Positions 16,680 to 23,974 of a DNA stretch of 39,360 nucleotides are shown here, piece after piece; position 1 is the stretch's first letter, and every line of letters begins with the position of its first letter. Made by a program: the position numbers and the translations under genes. The stretch spans positions 1 through 39,360 of the forward strand of contig NCGY01000015.1 of NCBI GenBank assembly GCA_002281775.1. Direction: 5' to 3'. The DNA is from Hydrogenophilales bacterium 16-64-46. Its GTDB lineage: Bacteria > Pseudomonadota > Gammaproteobacteria > Burkholderiales > Thiobacillaceae. Under the pieces are notes generated by a model. The model saw only the letters and a list, made by a program, of their open reading frames with translations, ran no database searches and was not told where the DNA came from.

Positions 16680-17687
16680 ATGCCGATCAGTTCATGCGGT
16701 TTGTCGGACAGCGATCTGGAAAAAATCCGCTCGCGCGCCACAAGAGCAGCTCATAACGCGGGCGAATGCGTCTTTACCGAAGGCGATGAGGCGGATTTCA
16801 TCTACTTCATCGAGTCCGGCCGGGTAGCGATCTACATCGAGAAATTCGCGGTCAAGGAGGAAATCCATACCCTCGGCGCGGGAGAATGCTTCGGCGAAAT
16901 GGCAGTGTTTCTCAATGGCAGACGCACGGCTTCGGCGGCAACGGTCGAGGACACCGTTTTCATGCGGGTCGCCAAAAAAGAATTTCTCGATCTGGTTCGA
17001 ACCGATGAGGAAATCGCCACCAGCATCAAGTCGCTGCTGGAAAAACGCACCGAAGAATTGATGCTGCGCGAGACCCTGATCGGCAACACCGGGATCGCCA
17101 GCAAACATCTTCATGTCAGCATCAAAGGCGACCCGTCCCTGCGCGAGACCGCGCTTTTCCGTGAACGCTATGAAAGCGCGGTCGACAGGATCCTGCCGAA
17201 ACTGATGCCACGCCTGGAAGAACTGCTGCTTGAGCGAAGTGTTCTTCAGGTATTCATCGGTTTCAACAGTGGCGAAATCAGGACGGTGAGTCTGCTCAAC
17301 CCGTTCTGCGAAGAAATCCATCAAGTCAGGAAATTTCTGGACGAGGTGTATCTCGATCGCCATTTTCCACGTATCGACTACGCACAAAAAGCCGACACCG
17401 TCAGGCAACTCTACCGCACAGTTCTGACCAGCGCCTGGTTCGACGGTCTGCCCGCGCAGCAGAAACACTTGTGGGAAGGCTGCTACCGAGGCTGGAAACC
17501 GATCTCGCCGGACGAAATATCCGCCACGATTGCACGCCTGCCCGACTTGCGCAGCATCCAGAATTATTATCTGCGCAACATCACCCTCAGCATGATTCGC
17601 GACGTCATCCACATGCAGTTCAACTGCGACGGCACGCACATTGTAAGTGCCGAGGATTACGAGCGCTTTCTCGAAGAAAACCTGTAA
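16680..17687 (+). CDS. Cyclic-nucleotide-binding protein with an uncharacterised C-terminal domain
   Basis: This is a 335-aa soluble protein. Residues about 5-125 are a cyclic-nucleotide-binding domain with a canonical cassette (Glu73 in CFGEMAVFLNG and Arg82 nine residues later), so ligand binding is expected. The remaining 200 residues are helical and contain no helix-turn-helix, so it is not a Crp-type transcription factor. I do not recognise that domain. The ATG at 16680 has GGAG nine bases upstream; an earlier TTG in frame is less likely. It lies 152 bp after the glutaminase fusion gene on the same strand and may be part of the same pathway. Confidence 0.82.
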   Translation: MPISSCGLSDSDLEKIRSRATRAAHNAGECVFTEGDEADFIYFIESGRVAIYIEKFAVKEEIHTLGAGECFGEMAVFLNGRRTASAATVEDTVFMRVAKKEFLDLVRTDEEIATSIKSLLEKRTEELMLRETLIGNTGIASKHLHVSIKGDPSLRETALFRERYESAVDRILPKLMPRLEELLLERSVLQVFIGFNSGEIRTVSLLNPFCEEIHQVRKFLDEVYLDRHFPRIDYAQKADTVRQLYRTVLTSAWFDGLPAQQKHLWEGCYRGWKPISPDEISATIARLPDLRSIQNYYLRNITLSMIRDVIHMQFNCDGTHIVSAEDYERFLEENL

Positions 17688-17775
17688 GCCCTGCACGCAC
17701 GCCCCAGTGGGCCTGATGGATGGCTTAATCGGCAAGTTTCGGCAGGCTTGATAGCAATCGCGGACAAAGGGTCTA

Positions 17776-17788
17776 CCCTGAATCAGGG
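17776..17788. promoter_or_regulatory. CCCTGA-A-TCAGGG palindrome
   Basis: This is a perfect 6-bp inverted repeat around one base, about 120 bp upstream of the small HMA-like gene at 17910. It could be an operator. No T-run follows, so it is not a clear terminator. Confidence 0.3.
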
Positions 17789-17909
17789 CTTGGACACTAT
17801 TCAGCCAGACGTGTTCGGCCCAAAGGCGTTCTGTCACGAGCAACGAGACTTGGCTGCTGTCGCCCGACAAGCGCCTCCTTGGAGTCTAATCTAGTAAAGG
17901 AGCGTGAAG

Positions 17910-18137
17910 ATGGAAACCATTGATTTCCTTGTGCATATCGAAGAAACCCTCGATAACGCCGCACTTGAGGCCATCGAGAACTCGATTCTGGATGGCAAGG
18001 CCGTCGCCGCTGCCAGCCACCACGCCAACAACCCCCACATCATCCAGGTCGTATACGATTCAAGCGTCACACATGCTTCGGATATCGTTCAGGCCATTCG
18101 GCGGCATGGTGTGACCGCACAAGCCGTCGGACTTTAA
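17910..18137 (+). CDS. Small HMA-like conserved hypothetical protein
   Basis: This is a 75-aa protein with a predicted beta-alpha-beta-beta-alpha-beta order like heavy-metal-associated domains (METIDFLVHIEETLDNAALE, HIIQVVYDSS, SDIVQAIRRHGVTAQAV). The CxxC metal site is absent; a Ser-His-His is found in the middle instead. The ATG has AAAGGAG seven bases upstream, which is strong support. A factor-independent terminator follows at 18201-18227. The function is unknown; a metal- or partner-binding adaptor is one possibility. Confidence 0.75.
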   Translation: METIDFLVHIEETLDNAALEAIENSILDGKAVAAASHHANNPHIIQVVYDSSVTHASDIVQAIRRHGVTAQAVGL

Positions 18138-18452
18138 ACCCCAGGACGCTTCGAAAATCAGGCCCCTCATCAGAGACCAGTTGCTATCGAATCTCAATGA
18201 AACGCCGCTCAACGAGCGGCGTTTTTTCAGTCAGCGTCCCCGGCCGGGATCAAACCAGCAATCTTCTTCACATTTCGAATTCGCCGCCGGGCTGACCGGG
18301 CCAACGCAGCGGAAACAACATGCTTGCTATCCAAAATCGCCAGGATTCTGGCGCTCTGCCCGACACACATACTCTGACACGCAGGCGCATGGCGTCGCGA
18401 AACAAGGTGACAAACCCAAGTTCTGCTCAGGCAACAGGCTCCCGCATACGCC
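18138..18452. other. Intergenic region with terminator, otherwise empty
   Basis: Apart from the terminator at 18201-18227 I see nothing supportable here. A 108-codon minus-strand frame crossing it has no ribosome site and a composition like a shadow frame of the Sel1 gene. Confidence 0.5.
18201..18227 (+). terminator. Factor-independent terminator
   Basis: A perfect 10-bp stem (AACGCCGCTC/GAGCGGCGTT, loop AAC) is followed by a T-run to 18227. It ends the transcript carrying the HMA-like gene. Confidence 0.9.
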
Positions 18453-20024
18453 CTATTGCAATGGCTGCGCCACCGGTGCGCCAGGCTCGTTGAGCGGCAG
18501 GGTGGCCCCGCCCTGGGCAGGCGCGGAGGGCTTGGGCGCGGTGGCGGGTACACCGGACACGGTCGGCGCGGCGGGCATGGCCTTGGCGCGTTGTTCCATC
18601 AGGGCCCCCAAGTTGAGCATGGCCTTGGCGTAGCCCTGGTCAGCGGCGCGCTTGAACCATTCGCTGGCCTGGGCCAGATCCTGCGGCACGCCGTGGCCGT
18701 CGCGCAGCAACGCGCCGAGGTTGTTCTGCGCGGCGGCGTCGCCGGCTTCGGCGGCGCGACGGTACCACTGGGCAGCGGTGGCGGGGTTCTTTTCCACGGC
18801 GCGACCGCTTTCGTACAGCACGCCGAGATTGTTCTGCGCCTGCGCGTCGTTCTGGTCGGCAGCGCGGGTAAGCCACTGCACAGCTTCGGTGTCCTGGTGC
18901 TTTTCCAGCAGCAGCCAGCCGAGCCGGCTTTGCGCAGCGGGCTGGTTCTGTTCGGCGGCACGACGATACACCGTCAGCGCCTCGTCGAAGGTGGCCGGGT
19001 TGCTTTCGAGCAGGCTGGCGAGGTTGATCTGGCCCATGGGGTCGCCGGCGTCAGCGGCCACGCGGTACCAGCGCAGGGCTTCGGTCATGTCGGTGGGCAC
19101 GCCCCGGCCGTCGCGGTAAAGCGTGCCGAGGTTGTTGGCGGCCACCGGATGGCCTTTTTCGGCGGCCTGACGATAGGCCTGCGCGGCCAGCGCTTCGTTC
19201 TTCGGCACGCCTTCGCCCTGCTCGGCCATCCAGCCCAGCTGGGTCTGCGAATCAAGGTCGCCCTGCTGCGCGGCCTGGACAAACCATTTCATCGCTGCGG
19301 CCGGGTCGGCGGGTACGCCCTGGCCTTTCAGGGCCATCCAGCCCAGCTTGGCCTGGGCGGCGACGTTGCCCTGTTCGGCGGCGCGGGCGAACCACTCGCG
19401 GGCGGCGGCGTAATCGACCACCACGCCATCGAGGCCTTCGCGATAGACCGTGCCGAGGTTGGCCTGGGCGAGCGCGTTGCCCTGCTCCGCGGCTTCACGC
19501 AGCAGTTGCACCGCCTGCGCGGGATCGCGTGCGACGCCCTCGCCCTGTGCGTACTTGAGCGCCAGGTTATTCATGGCGGCGGCGTCGCCGTTGTTGGCGG
19601 CACGGGTCAGCCATTTCACGGCTTCGGCGTCGTTCTTCGGCACGATTTCGCCGCGCTCGTAAACGGCAGCGAGGTAGCTCTGCGCGGCGGTGAGGTTCTG
19701 CGCGGCGGCACGGGTGAGGAAATCGATGCCGGTGGCGGGATCCTTCGCCGCGACGCCCCGTCCTTCGATCAGCAGCAGCGCCAGGTTGTACTGGGCGGTG
19801 GGTTCGTTCTGCAGGGCGGCGCGGCGATACCAGTCGACGGCTTTCTTCTCGTCCTGTTCGACGCCGTCGCCCTTTTCATACGCCCAGCCCATTTTCATCT
19901 GCGCTTCGGGGTCGCCACGCTCGGCGGCCATCTGGTAATAACGCATCCACTCGGGCAGGGCCTCGGCGGCGTGGGCCAGCTGAAGGAAACCTGCACAGGC
20001 AAGTGCCAGAATCAATCGGTTCAT
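18453..20024 (-). CDS. Sel1-repeat (SLR/TPR) exported protein
   Basis: This is a 523-aa protein with a signal peptide (MNRLILALACAGFLQLAHAAEA) and at least twelve Sel1-like repeats of about 36 residues (pattern A..Gd..A...LG..Y..G.GV..D...A..W...AA). It ends in a Pro/Ala-rich tail. Sel1 repeats form protein-binding superhelices, so it is probably a periplasmic scaffold. The ATG has AAGGAG seven bases upstream, and that site overlaps the TonB stop, so the two genes are tightly coupled. It is the last gene of an ExbB-ExbD-TonB operon, which suggests it works with that energy-transducing complex. Its partner is unknown. Confidence 0.9.
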   Translation of the reverse strand: MNRLILALACAGFLQLAHAAEALPEWMRYYQMAAERGDPEAQMKMGWAYEKGDGVEQDEKKAVDWYRRAALQNEPTAQYNLALLLIEGRGVAAKDPATGIDFLTRAAAQNLTAAQSYLAAVYERGEIVPKNDAEAVKWLTRAANNGDAAAMNNLALKYAQGEGVARDPAQAVQLLREAAEQGNALAQANLGTVYREGLDGVVVDYAAAREWFARAAEQGNVAAQAKLGWMALKGQGVPADPAAAMKWFVQAAQQGDLDSQTQLGWMAEQGEGVPKNEALAAQAYRQAAEKGHPVAANNLGTLYRDGRGVPTDMTEALRWYRVAADAGDPMGQINLASLLESNPATFDEALTVYRRAAEQNQPAAQSRLGWLLLEKHQDTEAVQWLTRAADQNDAQAQNNLGVLYESGRAVEKNPATAAQWYRRAAEAGDAAAQNNLGALLRDGHGVPQDLAQASEWFKRAADQGYAKAMLNLGALMEQRAKAMPAAPTVSGVPATAPKPSAPAQGGATLPLNEPGAPVAQPLQ

Positions 20025-20035
20025 GGGTGCACTCC

Positions 20036-21814
20036 TTACGGCAACTTGTATTCAATCGGAACATCGAGCCACATGGCCACGGCCATGCCGTGACGCTGGC
20101 CGGGATGGAAACGCCAGCCGCGCACGGTATCGAGCGCGGCAAGATCGAGCGTCTGCGCCCCGCTGCTCTGCTTGATCCAGCTCTGGCCCACGCGGCCGTC
20201 GGCCTGGACTTCGGCGCGCACCACCACCCGGCCTTCGGCGCGCGACCCCAGCGCCTGGAAGGGATAGCGCGGCAACTGGTTGCCGGGGTGATGACGCGGC
20301 GGGGTTTCGTCAGGCAGGCTGGCGGCGGTGGCATTGATCGAGTCGAGTCCCTGGGGGATCGGCTTGCGGTCGAAGCCGGCAAACATGAGCGGCAGTTCGC
20401 AGATCGAGCGCGGCGAATTCACCTTGAGCGCGGGCGCGTTGAAACGTTCCTCGATGACACGCGCCTCGCCGCTGGCCTGTTCGGTCTGCAGCGCGGCCAG
20501 TCGCGCTTCGCGCACGGGCTGGGCCGGCGCGGCGCTGTCGGCACGGCCGCTCAGTTGGGCGGTGCCGCTCTCCTGATCCTGGCGCGCACCGGTATGGGTG
20601 TCGGTGGCGTTGAGCAGCGGCGTCGCCGCTTCGCGCACCCCGCCGCCGCCGCCGGCCAGCTGCTGCGCGCGCCCTTCGCCCGTGACGCTGGCACCCTGCC
20701 CGCCCCCGGCAAGCGCGGCACCGCTGCCGGCCGCTGCCGGCGCACCCGCCTGCATGAGGCCGCTACCACGTTCGGCCGGGCCGGCGCTGCGGCTTGCGCC
20801 GCCGGGCCCGCTGCCACGCCCGCTGCCGGTCGCCGCCGGCGCGCGTGATGCGCCCATGGGGGCCTGGCCGACACCGGCCGATGCCAGCCGCGCGGCACCC
20901 GGCGTGAGGCTTTCGGCAGCTGCGACACGGCCCTGGCCGGTGCCCAGGCTGACCGGCGGTGCGGCCAGCGCGGGCTGCTGCGAGCCGCCGCTGGCCGTGG
21001 CACCGGGTGTCGAACGCGGTACCGCACGCGCGGCGACCAGCGCCTGCTGCTCGGGGCTGCCCGGCAGGCGCGACAGGCCATCATCGAGCGCGCGGCTACC
21101 GCCGCGTATGCCGGACTGACCGCCCTGCCGCGCGGCCTGGCGAAATTCGGGTTCGGCGGCCTGCGACTGCGCGGCCGGGCCGGCGATCGTCAGCGGGCCG
21201 TCGGTGCGGTTTTCGCCGGGCCGGCTGGGCACGGCCGCGCTGCGCGCCGAAGGCTGGGGCGCGCTGCCGAGGCTGGGCGTGCGCAAGACCGGACGCACCA
21301 CCTGGGTGCCGCGTTGCAGGGCTTCATCGCCGGCATGGCGCGGGGCCACCGGCGAGGGTGCGACTGCCTTGCGCGGCGCGGACAGGCCGGCCGCCTCGCG
21401 CGCGGCGAGCGCGGCGCGGCCCGACAGACCCTGGCCAGGCTGCGTCGCAGGCGTGGGACTGGGTTTGGGCAGTTCCTTGGGCGCGGCCACGGGCAGCGGG
21501 GGTTTCACCGGCTGCGCGCGCGCTGGCGGGACGGGCGCAGGACGGCTTTGCGCGGCCGCGCGAACCGCCCGCTCGGGACGCGCGGCGCGCGGCTCGGGCG
21601 TGGCGGGTTCGAGCATGACCTCGACTTCGACCGGCGGGGCGGGCACGCTGCGCATCACCAGCCAGGGCGCAATGAGCAACAGGGCGACGAGGTGCAGGAC
21701 CAGCGAAACCGCCAGCGGCCCGTAGGGCTGCACCCGGCTGTCGGCCCGCGCCGCGGAATCCGGGCCGGAGCGCAGGGTGACGGGCTGCATCAAACCAGTA
21801 TCAGCGGACGGCAT
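20036..21814 (-). CDS. Long TonB-family energy transducer
   Basis: This is a 592-aa inner-membrane-anchored protein. A transmembrane helix at about 31-54 (PLAVSLVLHLVALLLIAPWL) precedes a Pro/Ala/Gly/Arg-rich low-complexity spacer of more than 400 residues. A TonB C-terminal domain follows at about 505-592 (YPFQALGSRAEGRVVVRAEV, RGWRFHPG). E. coli TonB is 239 aa, so the spacer is very long, perhaps to span a wide periplasm. The start at 21814 overlaps the exbD end by 14 bp; ATG 21790 is an alternative and neither has a strong ribosome site. It follows exbB and exbD and precedes the Sel1 gene. Confidence 0.85.
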   Translation of the reverse strand: MPSADTGLMQPVTLRSGPDSAARADSRVQPYGPLAVSLVLHLVALLLIAPWLVMRSVPAPPVEVEVMLEPATPEPRAARPERAVRAAAQSRPAPVPPARAQPVKPPLPVAAPKELPKPSPTPATQPGQGLSGRAALAAREAAGLSAPRKAVAPSPVAPRHAGDEALQRGTQVVRPVLRTPSLGSAPQPSARSAAVPSRPGENRTDGPLTIAGPAAQSQAAEPEFRQAARQGGQSGIRGGSRALDDGLSRLPGSPEQQALVAARAVPRSTPGATASGGSQQPALAAPPVSLGTGQGRVAAAESLTPGAARLASAGVGQAPMGASRAPAATGSGRGSGPGGASRSAGPAERGSGLMQAGAPAAAGSGAALAGGGQGASVTGEGRAQQLAGGGGGVREAATPLLNATDTHTGARQDQESGTAQLSGRADSAAPAQPVREARLAALQTEQASGEARVIEERFNAPALKVNSPRSICELPLMFAGFDRKPIPQGLDSINATAASLPDETPPRHHPGNQLPRYPFQALGSRAEGRVVVRAEVQADGRVGQSWIKQSSGAQTLDLAALDTVRGWRFHPGQRHGMAVAMWLDVPIEYKLP

Positions 21815-22223
21815 CGGGCTGGGTGGACGCGGTCACGAAGCTCATGCGCACGATGCCGGCGCGGTTGACCGCGGCCATGACTTCGGCAATGCGGCCGTAG
21901 GCGACGCGATAGTCGGCCTTGAGCTGCACGGCGAGTTCGGGATCGGCCTTGAGCCGCGCCTGCAGCTGGGCTTCGAGATTGCCGCCGGCCACCTGGTCCT
22001 GGTCGACGTAGACATTGCCGTCGGCATCGATGATGAGCTCGACCTTCTTCACCGGAATGAGCTTGGCCACCGGCGCGGTCTTGGGCAGGCTGACCGGTAC
22101 CGCCTGCAGCAGGAAGGGCGCGGTGACCATGAAGATGACCAGCAGCACCAGCATCACGTCCACCATGGGAGTGACGTTGATCTCGCTCATCGGCACGTAG
22201 TCATTGGGGCGCAGCAGGGCCAT
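21801..22223 (-). CDS. exbD: ExbD/TolR biopolymer transport protein
   Basis: This is a 140-aa inner-membrane protein that couples proton flow to TonB. Residues 1-20 are cytoplasmic (MALLRPNDYVPMSEINVTPM), one transmembrane helix follows (VDVMLVLLVIFMVTAPFLL) and carries the family Asp, and the rest is a periplasmic domain ending near VTASTQ. The ATG at 22223 lies one base after the exbB stop, which fixes the start better than the longer frame from 22268. It is the second gene of the exbB-exbD-tonB-sel1 operon. It could equally be called TolR-like, but the TonB-family neighbour favours ExbD. Confidence 0.92.
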   Translation of the reverse strand: MALLRPNDYVPMSEINVTPMVDVMLVLLVIFMVTAPFLLQAVPVSLPKTAPVAKLIPVKKVELIIDADGNVYVDQDQVAGGNLEAQLQARLKADPELAVQLKADYRVAYGRIAEVMAAVNRAGIVRMSFVTASTQPDAVR

Positions 22224-22224
22224 G

Positions 22225-22911
22225 TCACTTGCCCTCGTCTTTTTTGCCGTCGGCCTTCTTTTCGGCACGGTACGGCGACTTCATCACCAGATGCAGGAAA
22301 TCGGTGGCGAACTGGTCGATGCCGGCGACCGTGGTGCGCACGCGGCGCACGCCGTAGTTGTAGGCGAGTACGGCGGGAATCGCGGTGGCGATGCCGAAGG
22401 CGGTGGCAGCGAGCGCCTCGCCCACCGGGCCGGCGACGATGTTGAGGCTGGCTGAATTGGACAGGCTGATGTTCTGCAGCGCGTGCATGATGCCCCACAC
22501 CGTGCCGAACAGGCCGACAAAGGGCGCGGTGCTGCCGATGCTGGCGAGTGCCATCAGGCCGTATTCCTTGCGGTGCTGGATCTGCTGCAGCTGGCTCTTG
22601 AGGGTGCGTTCGAGGATGTCCTTGCGGTCGCCCAGGCTGTCGAGGGAAAGCGGCGCTTCCTTGTCCTCGGAAATGGCCTCGAAGCCCGCCACGGTGAGCG
22701 CGGCGAGATCGCCCGGCTGCGCACGTGCAATGGCCTCACCGGCGTGCAAATCCTTGGCGGCCCAGAAGGCCTGCTTGAAGGCGGCGTCGCGACGGGCGTC
22801 ACGCACGCTCTGCCAGACCCGGGCCAGGATCAGCATCCAGGTCACGATGGAAAAGACCAGCAGAACGGCCAGCGTCAGATTCACGGCAAAGGATTCGGTA
22901 AACGTCGACAT
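22225..22911 (-). CDS. exbB: ExbB/MotA/TolQ-family proton channel
   Basis: This is a 228-aa inner-membrane proton-channel subunit. Three transmembrane helices are visible, at about 10-32 (LTLAVLLVFSIVTWMLILARVW), about 120-142 (STAPFVGLFGTVWGIMHAL) and about 160-185 (VGEALAATAFGIATAIPAV). The last two carry the conserved Gly/Ala/Thr pattern of the family. The charged C-terminus is cytoplasmic. An AGGA lies eight bases before the ATG. It is the first gene of the operon, and a 24-bp interrupted palindrome about 55 bp upstream may be an operator. Confidence 0.93.
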   Translation of the reverse strand: MSTFTESFAVNLTLAVLLVFSIVTWMLILARVWQSVRDARRDAAFKQAFWAAKDLHAGEAIARAQPGDLAALTVAGFEAISEDKEAPLSLDSLGDRKDILERTLKSQLQQIQHRKEYGLMALASIGSTAPFVGLFGTVWGIMHALQNISLSNSASLNIVAGPVGEALAATAFGIATAIPAVLAYNYGVRRVRTTVAGIDQFATDFLHLVMKSPYRAEKKADGKKDEGK

Positions 22912-22965
22912 GCGGAGGGTTCCTGTACTTGCGGCCAGCGGGCACGCCGGTTGCGGATAATTTAA

Positions 22966-22989
22966 GTTTATTAAGAGTAACTAATAAAC
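22966..22989. promoter_or_regulatory. Interrupted palindrome GTTTATTA-N8-TAATAAAC
   Basis: Perfect 8-bp arms flank an 8-base spacer in an AT-rich pocket between the divergent exbB and purU genes. The location suits an operator for the TonB operon. It does not match the Fur box well. Confidence 0.45.
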
Positions 22990-23114
22990 AAAAAACATTT
23001 TAACCCGTGAGCCCGCTTCAGAGGAACGACGAAACGGGATTCCCCCTCTGGAACAGGGGAGTTTTGGTTATGATGGTATGAAATTTCCATCCCTGAAAAC
23101 CCGGCATCCGACCC

Positions 23115-23969
23115 ATGCGACATAGCGCAATCCTGCTGATTTCCTGCCCTGACCAGAAAGGTCTGGTCGCGGCCATTGCGGATTTCCTGCTGTTGCACGA
23201 TGCCAACATCCTGCACGCCGACCAGCATCAGGACGCCGAACTGAAGCTCTTTCTGATGCGGGTGGAGTGGGACCTCGCCGGCTTCACGCTCGATCTGGCG
23301 GATTTCGCGTCGGCTTTCCGGCCCATCGCCGAGCGCTTCGGTATGACCTGGCGGCTCGCCGAATCCAGCCGCAAGCCCCGTCTGGCCGTGTTCGTCTCGA
23401 AGTTCGACCATTGCCTGGCCGATCTTTTTTACCGTTACCAGAGCGGCGAACTGCACTGCGAACTACCCATCGTGCTTAGCAACCATGAGGACACACGCTG
23501 GCTGGCCGACGCCTACCGGGTGCCCTTCCAGCACATGACGGTGACACGGGATAACAAGGAAGAAGCAGAAAAAATGCAGCTCGCGATCCTGCGCGACCAG
23601 AAAATCGACTTCATCGTGCTGGCGCGTTACATGCAGGTGCTGTCGGCGGACTTCATCCGCCACTTCCCCAACCGCATCATCAACATCCACCATTCCTTCC
23701 TGCCCGCGTTCCATGGTGCCAAGCCCTACCACCGCGCGTTCGAGCGCGGCGTGAAACTGATCGGTGCCACCGCGCACTACGTCACCGAAACCCTCGACGA
23801 CGGCCCGATCATCGAGCAGGATGTGGCACGCATCTCGCACCGCGACAGCCTCGACGACCTCATCACCAAGGGGGCCGACCTGGAAAAGGTAGTCCTGTCG
23901 CGTGCGGTGAAGTGGCACCTCGACAACCGCGTGCTGGTCTACGCCAACAAAACCGTCGTGTTCGACTAA
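23115..23969 (+). CDS. purU: Formyltetrahydrofolate deformylase
   Basis: This is a cytoplasmic 284-aa enzyme that hydrolyses 10-formyltetrahydrofolate to formate and tetrahydrofolate, supplying formate for purine synthesis and balancing one-carbon pools. Residues about 5-80 form an ACT-type regulatory domain (ILLISCPDQKGLVAAIADFL). Residues about 90-284 are a formyltransferase-like hydrolase with the catalytic His (INIHHSFLPAF) and Asp (TLDDGPIIEQD). The length is as usual for the family. It is divergent from the exbB operon and only 5 bp upstream of the next gene. Confidence 0.95.
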   Translation: MRHSAILLISCPDQKGLVAAIADFLLLHDANILHADQHQDAELKLFLMRVEWDLAGFTLDLADFASAFRPIAERFGMTWRLAESSRKPRLAVFVSKFDHCLADLFYRYQSGELHCELPIVLSNHEDTRWLADAYRVPFQHMTVTRDNKEEAEKMQLAILRDQKIDFIVLARYMQVLSADFIRHFPNRIINIHHSFLPAFHGAKPYHRAFERGVKLIGATAHYVTETLDDGPIIEQDVARISHRDSLDDLITKGADLEKVVLSRAVKWHLDNRVLVYANKTVVFD

Positions 23970-23974
23970 GCACC

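Noticed and set aside
16692..17870. A 392-codon minus-strand frame opposite the CNB gene
   Set aside because: It is a shadow frame; the plus-strand frame has the CNB cassette and a good ribosome site.
18227..18553. A 108-codon minus-strand ORF overlapping the end of the Sel1 gene
   Set aside because: It overlaps a clear gene on the same strand in another frame and lacks a ribosome site and family resemblance.
22966..22989. Fur box for the TonB operon
   Set aside because: The palindrome does not match GATAAT-type hexamers in the required array.
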